A stretch of DNA of 64,000 nt, taken from positions 324,301 through 388,300 of the forward strand of contig JBEKKS010000001.1 of NCBI GenBank assembly GCA_050010595.1, in the 5' to 3' direction. A program made the position numbers and the translations under genes. The stretch is from Palsa-513 sp050010595. GTDB lineage: Bacteria; Actinomycetota; Thermoleophilia; Solirubrobacterales; Solirubrobacteraceae. Positions 8,121-17,615 of this stretch are shown here, piece by piece (the stretch's first letter is position 1; each line of letters opens with the position of its first letter). The notes under the pieces are model-generated. The model searched no databases and was not told where the DNA came from. It saw only the letters and a list, made by a program, of their open reading frames with translations.

Positions 8121-8903
8121 GTGATCGATCTGCACTGCCACATCCTCTGGGGGATCGACGACGGGCCGGCGACGATCGAGGATTCACTCGAGCTGGCGCG
8201 CGCCGCGGTCGCTGCCGGCACGCGGCTGATCGTCGCGACCTCGCACGTTTCCTGGGGGCACCGTAACGACGCGGCGACAATCGCCGGCCGCGTCGCGACC
8301 TTGAACGAGCGTCTCGCGACGGAGGGGATCGAGCTCGAAGTGCGCCCGGGCGCCGAGATCGCTGCAACGCTCGTGAGCGACATCGCCCCGGAGCAGCTCG
8401 CGCACCTGACGATCGGCGGCGCCGGCGGACGCTGGCTACTGGTCGAGCCGCCCTTCACGCCAGTCGTCACGGGGATCGACGCGCTGATCTATGGCCTGCA
8501 GCGCGACGGCTACCAGATCCTGCTCGCCCACCCGGAGCGCTGCATGGGCTTTCACCGCGACCGCGAGATGCTGGAGCGGCTGGTCGGCGCCGGTGTTCTA
8601 ACCTCGATCACCGCCGGCTCGCTCGTTGGCCGCTTCGGCAAGCCGGTGCGACGCTTTGCGCACGAGCTGGTGCGCGACGAGCTCGTCCACAACGTCGCCT
8701 CCGACGCCCACGACGTGCTCGGCCGCCCGCCGGGAATGGCCAGCGAGATCGCCGAAGCGGGCTTTGCAAGCCTCGCAGACTGGCTGACGCAAGCGGTGCC
8801 GCAGGCAATCCTCGCGGGAGCCGAGATCCCGCGCCGTCCACCAGTCGCCTTCGACAGCGGCGGCGAGCGCCACGGCATGCGCTGGCTGCGACGCCGCGAC
8901 TAG
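8121..8903 (+). CDS. PHP-type tyrosine-protein phosphatase, CpsB/CapC/YwqE family
   Basis: A 260-residue protein starting at GTG 8121 with the metal-ligand motifs of the PHP fold: DLHCHILWGIDDG, ATSHVSWGH, LAHPERC and ASDAHDV. Such Mn2+-dependent phosphatases dephosphorylate the tyrosine cluster of bacterial tyrosine autokinases and so control polysaccharide chain length and export. The matching Wzz/BY-kinase lies at the far end of the locus (36652-38343), which is unusual because kinase and phosphatase genes are often adjacent. It follows the priming transferase by about 135 bases and converges on the next gene with a 4-base overlap. Confidence 0.9.
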   Translation: MIDLHCHILWGIDDGPATIEDSLELARAAVAAGTRLIVATSHVSWGHRNDAATIAGRVATLNERLATEGIELEVRPGAEIAATLVSDIAPEQLAHLTIGGAGGRWLLVEPPFTPVVTGIDALIYGLQRDGYQILLAHPERCMGFHRDREMLERLVGAGVLTSITAGSLVGRFGKPVRRFAHELVRDELVHNVASDAHDVLGRPPGMASEIAEAGFASLADWLTQAVPQAILAGAEIPRRPPVAFDSGGERHGMRWLRRRD

Positions 8904-11614
8904 GGGCGAGCGCGGCGAGGCTTGCGCGGCGGCTGCTCCTTGATCACGACGGTCTGCGCCGAGACAGTCACATCGGTCGCGCCGACTTCTTGGCGCACCG
9001 ACAGCCCGACCGAGAGGGGGTGGCCTCGCAGAAGGAGACCGCGTCCCTGCGCGTCCAACGCGACGCTCACCACGAGCCGCTCGCCGGCCCCGATCCGCTG
9101 CGCAGCCGTGCCGACGATCCTTCGCACGCGTTTGCTGTGCCCCCGCTTGTAGCGCCGAGTCTCGAGCGTGCTGAGTGTCTCCGAGACCGCGCAGCTCGTC
9201 GCCCCGACACAGGTCGCGGTGAAGCGCAGCGAATAGCCATGAGCGTGTGCTCGACCGGCGCTCGCGATGCCGACGTGCATCACGGGACCGGTCGGGGCGG
9301 AGCTCGCTGCCGCGCCCGCGCCGCCGGCATTGCTCGCCGTCTCCGCGACGAGGATCGTGTCCCCCAGATCCGCGGCAGTCAGAACGTAGCTCTGGCTCGT
9401 CGCGCCAGCGATCGTAGTGCAGTCCGCACCCGCGGCGTTGCATTCCTCCCACTGGTAGGCGTAGCCGGTCGGGCTGTTTGACCAGCCGCCGTGTGACTCG
9501 CCGAGCGTCTGCCCGACGATTGCGCTGCCCGAGATCGTCGGCGGCGAGCTGCTCGCCGGCGTCGGCGGCACCACAACCGCGGTCGGCTGGGAGGTGGCCG
9601 GCGTGATCGTCAGACCGCCGCTGTTGCTCGCTCGCTCGGTGACGGCGATCCGCTGACCGACATCGCCGGTGCCGATCACGTAGGTCTGGCCGTTGGCCCC
9701 GAGGATCGGCGCGCAATCCTGACCGGCGGCGTCGCAGTCCTCCCACTGGTAGGTGTAGTTCGTCGGACCGTTCGACCACGATCCGTGGGACTCGCTCAGC
9801 GTGTCGCCGACGGTGGTGGCACCCGAGATCGTCGGCGAGCCGCTCTGCACCGGCACCGCCGGCATGTTCGGGAAAGTGAACAGGTAGCTGCCTACGCCCT
9901 CGTCCTCGTAGGCCGAGAGCGCGCTCGCTCGCTGGCCGGCGTCGGTCGTATAGAAGTACGCGTGCTGGCTCGGCAGATAGAGCTGGTAGAAGGGCTCGGT
10001 TCCCGGCCGCTCGCTTGTCACGACGTAGCCAACCGGGGTCGTCGAGCTGAGCGTGAAGCCGCCGCCCGGTGCGTTCTGGCCGTAGTAGTACTGCGATCCG
10101 CCCCGCTCGTACTGGTAAAGCGCGACGCTGCCGCTCACTTGACTGGTGGCCACATAGCCCGCCGGCACCGGCGTCGCTCCCGGATCGGTGTTCTGGTAGC
10201 AGTAGGTGGTCGTCGGGCTCGGTTCGCAGTTGGCGGCAGGCGATCCGTCCGGCTGGAGCGGAATGCCGCCGGTGCTCGTCTGCGTCGTGTAGTAGTGGCT
10301 CGTCGCCGCGGCGTCCCACAGCTGGTAGAGGCCCGTGGTCGGAATCTCGCTCGGTGGCGCCGTCCCGTCCCCCAGCTGCGTCGAGAAGGCTTGGATGCCC
10401 TGCAGGTAGGCGCTCGGCGCGTCGAGCGTCGCCCAGTCCATGTCGTTGACCGCCGCCTCCGCGGTGCCCGCTTCAGCGACCTTGTAGGAGCCGTCGACGC
10501 CCTCGACCTGATAGTAGGTAGCGCCGACCGTCGCGCCGAAGTCCGCTAGCGCCAGCGTTGCACCGGCCGTCGGCGTCAGGCTCGGCTCGTCTTGCGCCAG
10601 CGTCCCGTTCCCGGGGTCGCCGTAGCAGCCGCCGTCATAGCTGTAGCTGTCGGTGTTCAGCGGGTCGAGCTCGTAGCCGGAGGTTCCGCTGTTGGAGCAG
10701 GCGGTCGGCGGCGTCCCGGTGGCGCCGCTCGTCGGCAGCCCCGCCTGCGCGGCGAGGTCGGTCTGCTGGCGAAACCACCACGACTGGATGCTCTCCCCGA
10801 GGCTCATCCCGTAGGTGCTCGCCGCCTGCACCGCGGCCTGGCGGGCCAGTCCCATGTCATAGCCGCTGCTCTCGGTGTCGTAGTTGGTCGCGAACATCGG
10901 CACGAGCGTCGAGCCCCACTGCTGGAAGTAGCTCTGAGCGGTGCTGTTGGCAAGCAGCGCCTGCCAGCCGAGCGCCGGCTCCGACCAGATCACTTTCTTG
11001 TTGAGCGCCGCGGCAAGCTCGACCCAGTAGTTGAGGATCTGCCAATCGGACGCGGTTATCGCGTCTGCAGCCCCGGCCCAGTCCCAGCCGTTGTTCGAAG
11101 CCGCGTAGGCGACGAGCTCGTGGATGTAGAGCCCGCGGTCCTCGCTCATCCGCAACGCGGCGTCGCCGTCGCACTGGGTGATGTAGAGCGGCATGCCGAC
11201 GTTCGCAAAGTCCGAGGAGACGGCCGTGTAGTAGAAGGGGTAGCCGTTCTCCTGCCAGTACTGGATCTGGTTGTTATCGACGGGCGGCTCGTAGGAGAAC
11301 TGATTCGAGCCAGGGTAGGTGGTGGTTGGCTGCGCGACGCTGCGAAACGCGAGCGTGACCGCCGAGTTAGCGAGCGTCTCGTAGTTCTGCTCCTGCCCGA
11401 CTGCCGTCATCTGCCCGTTGATGATCAGCGTGTTCGCGGCAGGCGCCGGCGCCGGAGCCGGCAGCGGGGCGGAGCTGCACTGGTTGAACGGCGCCGGCGG
11501 GTCGGCGTGGGCGAGCGCCGGCGCGAGTGTCATCGAGGCCCAGGCCGCGAATGCGCAGGCAGCGACCGCAGGCGCCAGACGCGCCGTCGCGGTACGGTAG
11601 TGGAGGCGTCGCAC
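8900..11614 (-). CDS. Large secreted mosaic protein: hydrolase-like domain, DUF5648-like repeats, two Ig-like repeats
   Basis: A 904-residue protein from a GTG at 11614. It has a signal peptide (to about ALAHA at 36) and a Pro/Ala linker. The unrecognised domain at roughly 60-400 has barrel-like alternation and possible catalytic acids in IWSEPALGW and SEDRGLYIHE. Three aromatic repeats follow (about 429-445, 499-512, 541-557) of the type LYQLxxxxxxHYYTT, as in DUF5648. Two near-identical Ig-like repeats come next (594-667 and 692-765; DNA 9614-9835 and 9320-9541), then a basic tail ending RKPRRARP. It is probably a cell-surface glycan-active protein. The catalytic family is not identified. 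Confidence 0.75.
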   Translation of the reverse strand: MRRLHYRTATARLAPAVAACAFAAWASMTLAPALAHADPPAPFNQCSSAPLPAPAPAPAANTLIINGQMTAVGQEQNYETLANSAVTLAFRSVAQPTTTYPGSNQFSYEPPVDNNQIQYWQENGYPFYYTAVSSDFANVGMPLYITQCDGDAALRMSEDRGLYIHELVAYAASNNGWDWAGAADAITASDWQILNYWVELAAALNKKVIWSEPALGWQALLANSTAQSYFQQWGSTLVPMFATNYDTESSGYDMGLARQAAVQAASTYGMSLGESIQSWWFRQQTDLAAQAGLPTSGATGTPPTACSNSGTSGYELDPLNTDSYSYDGGCYGDPGNGTLAQDEPSLTPTAGATLALADFGATVGATYYQVEGVDGSYKVAEAGTAEAAVNDMDWATLDAPSAYLQGIQAFSTQLGDGTAPPSEIPTTGLYQLWDAAATSHYYTTQTSTGGIPLQPDGSPAANCEPSPTTTYCYQNTDPGATPVPAGYVATSQVSGSVALYQYERGGSQYYYGQNAPGGGFTLSSTTPVGYVVTSERPGTEPFYQLYLPSQHAYFYTTDAGQRASALSAYEDEGVGSYLFTFPNMPAVPVQSGSPTISGATTVGDTLSESHGSWSNGPTNYTYQWEDCDAAGQDCAPILGANGQTYVIGTGDVGQRIAVTERASNSGGLTITPATSQPTAVVVPPTPASSSPPTISGSAIVGQTLGESHGGWSNSPTGYAYQWEECNAAGADCTTIAGATSQSYVLTAADLGDTILVAETASNAGGAGAAASSAPTGPVMHVGIASAGRAHAHGYSLRFTATCVGATSCAVSETLSTLETRRYKRGHSKRVRRIVGTAAQRIGAGERLVVSVALDAQGRGLLLRGHPLSVGLSVRQEVGATDVTVSAQTVVIKEQPPRKPRRARP

Positions 11615-11859
11615 TTATCCGGTGGGCGGCCTTTGGGCCGCCGAAGATTGCTGGCGTGCCTCGCGCAATGCTCATGACGCTCGTGGGCCGACGCGCCATC
11701 CGAGGCGCCTCCAGCATAGCCGTGGGCGCGGCCCGCGTCCCGGAAAGTTCGCTCCTAGCTTGATTTTCGGGCGTCGCCAAGATGTTCCCGCCGCCGCCAC
11801 GTCTAGGATCGCGGGTGCTTGACATCGCGATCGTGCAACGTGCGCGCGAGGTCGGTGCA

Positions 11860-13584
11860 GTGAGGGCGCGGGACGCTGGCTCGAAAGCGGGGGCGGTCCG
11901 GGCGATTTTCGCTGCACTGGCGTGCGCCACAGTCCTCGCCTCGGGCGCCTCGCAAGCCGACGCGGCCACCGCGCCCGCGGGCTTTTTCGGCGTCGGGGGA
12001 TGGTCCTATCCATCGAGTCAGCAGGCGGCAACGCTCTCCGCCGCCGGCTTGCGGCTCGTCCGCGGCGCGCTCGCCTGGGGCATCGTCCAGCCGTCAGCGA
12101 ACCCTGCGTCGCGCAACTGGAGCGATCCCGACAGCCTCGCGAACGAAGCGGCGCAGGGCCACTTCAACATCGTCTTCGACCTCAACGGGTGCGCGGTCTG
12201 GGCCTGCGGCACGACGCTCGCCGCGCCAACGGGCGCGAACCTCTCGCTGTTCGAGGATTTTGTCCGTGCCGCGGTCGCTCGCTACGAGCCGTCCTCCTCC
12301 TTCTGGAAAGGGAAGGCGAGCGTCCCGACGATCACCTGGCAGGTCTGGAACGAGGTAAACGGCGGCTATTTCTGGCCGAATCCAACCCCTGCCGCCTACG
12401 CCGCGTTTCTTGGCGCGATCTCACAGACGATCCGCTCGGTTGACCCGAGCGCTTCGGTGATCATGTCTGGCCTGACGGGCCTGCCGGGCACCGGCGGCTC
12501 CGGTGGTGTCGCGCTCGTTCCATTCCTCCAGGGCCTCTTCCAGCAGCCGGGATTCGTCCAGAGCACGGACGCGATCGTCGTCCACGGCTACGCGGCCGAC
12601 CCCGCAAGCTCGCTCGCGATCCTCGACGAGGCGCGCCGCGTGATGCTCGCCAACAATGACGCCGCGCAGCCGATGTGGGTGACCGAGATGGGCTGGGCCA
12701 GCGCCGGCCCGGTCAGCCCGTTCACGGTGACCCCGGACACGCAGGCGACCTACCTCACGCAGAGTTGGGATCAGATGCTTGCCTGCGCGCCGCGCTGGAA
12801 CCTCGCTCACGTGCTCTGGTTCTCGCTGCAGGACATCAGCGCGAGCGTCTTCGGCACCGCCGACTATTGGGGCTACAACAGCGGTCTGATCGACACAGAC
12901 GGCAACGCGAAGCCCGCCTACTGGGATTTCCTCCAGTTCATCGGCTCGCAGCAGCTGCCCGATGGTGAAGGCGACACATGCACGCTCGCCGGCGGCCTCA
13001 CGCTCCCCGCGACGAGCGGCGCTTCCGAGTCAACCCCTCCGCCGGGTGACGCGAATGCCAGCGGTGCACGCATCGCGATCCTCTCCGCTCGCTCGCTGAC
13101 CAACAACCGCCGCTACGAGCCGGTCCGCTTCGCCGAGGTGCTGAACGGCAAGGTCGTCGCGCGCGTGCGCTTCCAGTGCTCGCTGAACGGCCACCGCTGG
13201 CAGGCCTGCCGCTCCCCGTTCAACGCCGCGAGCACCCACCAGGGCGAGAACTCGCTCAGCGTGCGCGCTGTCCGAGCGGCCGGCGGCCCCTCGCCGGCAA
13301 GCGTCTCCTGGCTCGTCGCACTGACGCCGCCTCACACCGACATCACGTCCTTTGCGACGAGCCCGAACGCGAGCAATGTCTTCGTGGCGAGCTTCACGGC
13401 GGTCGACCTCGCCGGCATCGCCGGCTACCAGTGCCGCGTGGACGGCGGCTCCTGGCAGGCATGCAGCTCCCCATTCACGACTCGTCCGCTGCGCGCCGGG
13501 CGCCACTCGCTGTCGATCCGCGCGATCGACCGCGCCGGCAACCGCCAGCGTCACGCCACCTGGCTCGAGTTCTGGGTGCGTTAA
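11860..13584 (+). CDS. Secreted TIM-barrel glycoside hydrolase with two C-terminal Ig-like repeats, copy 3
   Basis: About 574 residues from a GTG at 11860, chosen for the GAGGT ribosome-binding site 7 bases upstream and the signal peptide that follows. The barrel has acid/base Glu165 in VWNEVN (Pro replaced by Val compared with its paralogs) and nucleophile Glu276 in WVTEMGWAS. Two C-terminal repeats of the FQCSLNGHRWQACRSPF / YQCRVDGGSWQACSSPF type end in RAIDRAGNRQ. These disulfide-containing Ig-like units are typical of Solirubrobacterales surface proteins and probably bind glycan or wall. Expected to be an extracellular glycosidase; substrate unknown. Confidence 0.83.
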   Translation: MRARDAGSKAGAVRAIFAALACATVLASGASQADAATAPAGFFGVGGWSYPSSQQAATLSAAGLRLVRGALAWGIVQPSANPASRNWSDPDSLANEAAQGHFNIVFDLNGCAVWACGTTLAAPTGANLSLFEDFVRAAVARYEPSSSFWKGKASVPTITWQVWNEVNGGYFWPNPTPAAYAAFLGAISQTIRSVDPSASVIMSGLTGLPGTGGSGGVALVPFLQGLFQQPGFVQSTDAIVVHGYAADPASSLAILDEARRVMLANNDAAQPMWVTEMGWASAGPVSPFTVTPDTQATYLTQSWDQMLACAPRWNLAHVLWFSLQDISASVFGTADYWGYNSGLIDTDGNAKPAYWDFLQFIGSQQLPDGEGDTCTLAGGLTLPATSGASESTPPPGDANASGARIAILSARSLTNNRRYEPVRFAEVLNGKVVARVRFQCSLNGHRWQACRSPFNAASTHQGENSLSVRAVRAAGGPSPASVSWLVALTPPHTDITSFATSPNASNVFVASFTAVDLAGIAGYQCRVDGGSWQACSSPFTTRPLRAGRHSLSIRAIDRAGNRQRHATWLEFWVR

Positions 13585-13695
13585 GAGGCGATCTGGCCGT
13601 GGATGCCATTCGCGGTCAGCTCCTCTCCGAGCGCCTCGAGCGCGCCGATGATTTCCACTCATCACCAATCGCTATATACGTTTAGCTATGTTGCG

Positions 13696-14613
13696 CTAGC
13701 CCGCCGCGAAACGCAGCGGACAGGATGTCCCGTCGGCCACGAGGTCGCCGGCCTGCGCCGGATAGCTGGCCCAGAGCTCGTACGTACCACGCCCGGCGGG
13801 CCGCCAGCTGGTCGGACCGAAGCGACCGCCCGCTCGCGTCGTGACGGTTGCGATGGTGTGCAGCGCGCCGCCGCCGCGGTCCCACTGCAGCACGATCCGC
13901 CGACCCGCCTGCGCGGGCAGCAGGCGGCCGCTGATCGTGACGCTCTGCCCGGCACCGATCGCCTTCGGCGCGTAGGGATTGGCGCCCGACTGGCGCGGCG
14001 AAGTGCTGAGCAGGATGTGCGCCCCGGTCCGACCGCTGACGGTCGGACCTGCAGTCGTGAAGCTCATCGGCGCTGTGAGCGTCGCTCCGCCGGCGAACGG
14101 GCTGCCCGCCGGGTATGTGCCGACGAGCGTCGGCTCGAGCGTGAACTTCAGGCGGAAGTCGCTGTCGACCCAGGGCGCGCGCCGACCGGTGTTGTAGCGG
14201 ACCGCGAGCACGGTGTTCGAGTCCGCTGGCAGCAGGACGTCAACGCTCGCAACGCCTGTCGCATAGCCATGGAACGCGCTCGGACGGTTCGAGCACGGCA
14301 CGATCGCGCTCGGTGCCTGCACCTCGTCGCCGATCGTCCCCGGACCCTGCAGCGCGATGTCTGTCGGCCCATCGATCGACTGGCCTTCCGGTAGGGCGCC
14401 TGCCGTCGCGAATGGTGGCGGCGTCATCTGAACCGAGAAAGCCTCCTGGCTTGCCCCCGTGTGAAGCTGCAGGTAGTAGAGGATGAAGTGCGTCCTCAGC
14501 GTCAGGTGAACCGGCGTCTCGAGTGTGCCCGAGGCGCCCAGGTCATCGGCGATGCTCGCCGGGGCAAAGAGCGCGGCCGCGAGTAGCGCGCTGGCGATCG
14601 CCTTAGCGCGCAC
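13696..14613 (-). CDS. Secreted protein of unknown function
   Basis: About 305 residues from a GTG at 14613, supported by GGAG 9 bases upstream and a signal peptide (LLAAALFAPASIADD). The mature part is beta-rich. It has one segment resembling stress-response or choice-of-anchor domains (HTGASQEAFSVQMTPPP) and a C-terminal region with GQSVTISGRLLPAQAGRRIVLQ, which resembles Ig-like surface domains. It overlaps the end of the upstream glycosidase gene by 11 bases on the same strand, so the two form an operon and probably act together on the cell surface. I do not recognise an enzymatic family. Confidence 0.68.
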   Translation of the reverse strand: MRAKAIASALLAAALFAPASIADDLGASGTLETPVHLTLRTHFILYYLQLHTGASQEAFSVQMTPPPFATAGALPEGQSIDGPTDIALQGPGTIGDEVQAPSAIVPCSNRPSAFHGYATGVASVDVLLPADSNTVLAVRYNTGRRAPWVDSDFRLKFTLEPTLVGTYPAGSPFAGGATLTAPMSFTTAGPTVSGRTGAHILLSTSPRQSGANPYAPKAIGAGQSVTISGRLLPAQAGRRIVLQWDRGGGALHTIATVTTRAGGRFGPTSWRPAGRGTYELWASYPAQAGDLVADGTSCPLRFAAG

Positions 14614-16066
14614 GGCGACACGCTCCGGCCGAGACGGGGCAGACGTAGGTCGCCGATCTGGCCACATTCGGTATTTCGGCGTCTGCGGTGAACTGCTTGA
14701 CGAAGGGGCCGTTCTGCAGGCACATCTGCGTCTCGCCGAAGGCATTTGTCGCCGCCGGCGCGACGCGCCCATCCCGCGTTCGCAGCACGATATCGGCGCC
14801 TTCGAGCGGGTCGCCGTGGTAGCTGATCCGCGCCGCCACGCATGTCGGCCCGGGACGCGAGAGGCTGACTTGCAGCGGCAGCAGTGCGCGTTGCGGTGTC
14901 GTTCCGCCGCATAGCGCGATGCGCCCGGAGGGATCCTCGCGCAGGCGCTGCTGCGCGGCGATCAGCGCCGTCCCGGTCGCGTTCGGCTTGTCGCTGCTGG
15001 GGCTGAAGATGCCCATGTACCCCTCGCTGCGAGGCTCGAGCGCGGTGCCGCTGCCGGTCAGGCCGAAGATCAGGTAGTCGTCAACGCCGCAGTTGCTGCG
15101 CGCGAGCGCATCGCCGGCGAGCGCCTGCGTCGCGGCGCGCGCGGCATCGCTGACCTCTCCGTCATAGGCAAATGCCGCGCCGGGGCCCGCGGTCACGACC
15201 GGCTGACCCGCCTCGGTGTCGTAGATCGGCGTCGCGCCGGCGCCCGCGCCATCGAGCGTCGCCCGCAGCTCTTGGTTGAGCTCGATGATCCCGAGCGCGT
15301 CGGGAGCGTAGGGGTGAAAGCCGATGCCGTCGATGTACTTGCCGGCGCCGGCGGCGTAGAGCGCGCTCACGTACTGCTGAGCGCCCTCCCAGCCGATGCT
15401 CGCGAGCACCTGCCCGCTCGGGTCCACGGCATGGATCGCGCTCGAGACCTGCTCGAGGACGCTGGCGTACGCCACGGGGTCGGACGTGCCCGTCCAGAAG
15501 AGGTCCGAGTTCGCCTCGTCCCAGACCTCGAAGTCGCGCACTGGCAGGTAGGGCAGCTTGCGGTGCTCGCGCCAGAAGCTGCCGTGCGCCCCGTAGCGCG
15601 CTGCGAACGCGCCCGCGAACGCGGCAAAGTCGCCATATGCGGATGGCAGGAGCTGCGTGTCCGCGCTCTGTGCCCAGGGCGGCGGCTGGTCGAGCACGGC
15701 CGATAGCCGGACGCCGTGGGCTGCGAGCAGCCCGACGAGGTGATCCATCGACACGCGCTGCTTGGGGTTGTTCCAAACGTACGTGGGCCCTGCCGCCGTC
15801 GGTGCGGTCGGCTCGGCCCACCACCAGACGGCATCCATGCGGGCCGTTCGCAACCCGTCGCGCGCCATCGTGGCGATGAACTGACCCCAGCGTGACTCGG
15901 GAACGTAGTCGTAGGTCAGCATCGACTGGATGTTCGCTCCGTAGAAGGCGCGCGCAGGCTGCGGCCGCGCCCCAGCGAGCGCAGGGACCGCTACGAGCGC
16001 GATCGCAACAAGCGACACGGCCCAGGCGCCGAGCAACCCGCGCGTCGAGGAGTGGGCTCGATGCAC
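14603..16066 (-). CDS. Secreted TIM-barrel glycoside hydrolase, copy 4
   Basis: About 487 residues from GTG 16066 (a TTG one codon earlier is also possible). It has a signal peptide (AIALVAVPALAGA) followed by a clan GH-A barrel with acid/base Glu184 in FEVWDEANSDLFW and probable nucleophile Glu285 in IYDTEAGQP. It is the most divergent of the five paralogs: Pro of the WNEPN motif is Ala. It carries a C-terminal beta domain with several Cys residues (CVAARISYHGDPLEGADI, MCLQNG, YVCPVSAGAC). It is divergently transcribed from copy 5 across 67 bases and is coupled to the downstream secreted protein. Confidence 0.8.
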   Translation of the reverse strand: MHRAHSSTRGLLGAWAVSLVAIALVAVPALAGARPQPARAFYGANIQSMLTYDYVPESRWGQFIATMARDGLRTARMDAVWWWAEPTAPTAAGPTYVWNNPKQRVSMDHLVGLLAAHGVRLSAVLDQPPPWAQSADTQLLPSAYGDFAAFAGAFAARYGAHGSFWREHRKLPYLPVRDFEVWDEANSDLFWTGTSDPVAYASVLEQVSSAIHAVDPSGQVLASIGWEGAQQYVSALYAAGAGKYIDGIGFHPYAPDALGIIELNQELRATLDGAGAGATPIYDTEAGQPVVTAGPGAAFAYDGEVSDAARAATQALAGDALARSNCGVDDYLIFGLTGSGTALEPRSEGYMGIFSPSSDKPNATGTALIAAQQRLREDPSGRIALCGGTTPQRALLPLQVSLSRPGPTCVAARISYHGDPLEGADIVLRTRDGRVAPAATNAFGETQMCLQNGPFVKQFTADAEIPNVARSATYVCPVSAGACRRAR

Positions 16067-16133
16067 CAAGCCACCTTAACATCCGGCCAGGAGCGTCAGT
16101 TCTACCCCCCGCGCTACGTATTAGATAGAACTG
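16067..16133. promoter_or_regulatory. Divergent promoter region between two glycosidase genes
   Basis: On the plus strand TAGATA (16122-16127) ends 6 bases before the ATG at 16134, a spacing that would put the transcript start at or next to the ATG (leaderless). On the minus strand TGTTAA (16081-16076) ends 9 bases before the GTG at 16066. Neither has a clear -35 box. The -10-like elements are seen; leaderless transcription is inferred. Confidence 0.45.
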
Positions 16134-17615
16134 ATGCGAGTGCGCGCGCAGACACTGCTTCGTGCCGTTGCGACCCTCGTGGCGCTGCTGGCCTGCGTCG
16201 CCCCCGCGGCCGCCACCTCGTCCGCGCACTCGGCGCAGACGCCGGCGAGCCTGACGCTTGGCTTCAACGACAGCGAGGTGGTCGCCTCCGGCGACCCGGC
16301 CGAGATGGCACTCGAGATGGGTCGGGCGGCTGCGGCCGGCGCAACGGTCTGGCGTGTCCAGATCCTCTGGAGCACGATCTCACCGACCCAGCCGCCAAGC
16401 CTCACGCAGGCAGCGAATCCGAACTGGAGCGGCTACGACTGGTCGCAGATCGACACGATCGTCCGTGCGGTCGGCGCCGCAGGGCTCCAACCGCTGCTTG
16501 CGATCCAGAACGCGCCCGCCTGGGCTGAGGGGCCTGACCGGCCCTCGCCCGCGGTCGCCCCGACAGGCACCTGGGAGCCGTCGGCGAGCTGGTATGGGGC
16601 GTTCGCCACGGCTCTTGCGACGCGTTACTCCGGCTCGTTCGTCGACCAATCCGAGTCGAGTGCACCGCTGCCCGCGGTGCGCTACTGGGAGGCCTGGAAC
16701 GAGCCGAACCTCTCGGTCTTCCTCACGCCCCAATGGACGGCGAGCAAGCAGCCGGCAAGCCCCGCGATCTACCGCGCCCTGCTGAACGCCTTCTACAAGA
16801 GCGTTCACGCGGTCGCACCGCAGGATGTCGTCGCCGGCGGCACGACCGCCCCGTTCGGCGATCCGCCCGGCGGGCAGCGAATGGCGCCTGTCACCTTCTG
16901 GCGGTCACTGCTATGCCTGAGCGCCGGCAAGCACCCGCACCGGATCTGTCGCGACCGCACCTATATGGACGCCGTCTCGCATCACCCCTACCCGCTCGGG
17001 CCGCCAACGACCCACGCCGTCGACGCCGGCGACATCTCGGTCCCCGACATGGGCAAGATCACGAGCCTCGTCCCGATCGCCGAACGCGCCGGCACGCTGC
17101 TGCCGAAGGGCTCCAAGCCGCTCTGGGTCACCGAGCTCTCCTGGGACAGCAACCCACCCAACCCGAACGGCCTCTCCCCCGCGCTCCAGGCCCAATATCT
17201 CGAGGGCTCCCTGTATGTGATGTGGAAGGAGGGAGCGAGCCTGATCACCTGGTGGAACATCCGCGACGACGTAGCATCACCGAACTGGGCCTCGACGCTT
17301 GCCTCCGGCATCTACTTTGACGGTGCCACGGCGGCGCAGGACACGCCGAAGCCGTCCTACACCGCGTACACGTTCCCGTTCACCGCTTATCGCATCAACG
17401 GCGTGGCGCAGCTGTGGGGCATGGCGCCGACGCCCGGGCCTGTCGCGATCCAGGTCGAGACCGGAACCAACTGGAACACGGTCCAGACGCTTCAGGCGGG
17501 CACGAGCCGTATCTTCACGGGCACGCTGCTCGTCGGTCTCGGCACCAACCTGCGCGCCGTGTCGGGCACGAACACGAGCCTCACCTGGACCGCCTTCGAC
17601 AATCCCAAGCCATGA
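16134..17615 (+). CDS. Secreted TIM-barrel glycoside hydrolase, copy 5
   Basis: A 493-residue protein with a signal peptide (LLACVAPAAATS) and a clan GH-A barrel. The acid/base is Glu190 in YWEAWNEPNLSVF and the nucleophile is Glu334 in WVTELSWDS. A C-terminal beta-sandwich-like segment follows (GPVAIQVETGTNWNTVQTL), perhaps a small carbohydrate-binding module. It is the first gene of a tightly packed plus-strand operon reaching 24815, with an ATGA overlap to the next small membrane protein gene. Being first in an operon with an O-antigen ligase and glycosyltransferases strongly suggests its substrate is the polysaccharide made by that operon. Confidence 0.84.
   Translation: MRVRAQTLLRAVATLVALLACVAPAAATSSAHSAQTPASLTLGFNDSEVVASGDPAEMALEMGRAAAAGATVWRVQILWSTISPTQPPSLTQAANPNWSGYDWSQIDTIVRAVGAAGLQPLLAIQNAPAWAEGPDRPSPAVAPTGTWEPSASWYGAFATALATRYSGSFVDQSESSAPLPAVRYWEAWNEPNLSVFLTPQWTASKQPASPAIYRALLNAFYKSVHAVAPQDVVAGGTTAPFGDPPGGQRMAPVTFWRSLLCLSAGKHPHRICRDRTYMDAVSHHPYPLGPPTTHAVDAGDISVPDMGKITSLVPIAERAGTLLPKGSKPLWVTELSWDSNPPNPNGLSPALQAQYLEGSLYVMWKEGASLITWWNIRDDVASPNWASTLASGIYFDGATAAQDTPKPSYTAYTFPFTAYRINGVAQLWGMAPTPGPVAIQVETGTNWNTVQTLQAGTSRIFTGTLLVGLGTNLRAVSGTNTSLTWTAFDNPKP

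Noticed and set aside
8598..10319. 573-codon minus-strand frame crossing the phosphatase and the secreted mosaic gene
   Set aside because: Overlaps two well-supported genes in another frame and reads as Arg-rich sequence without domains.
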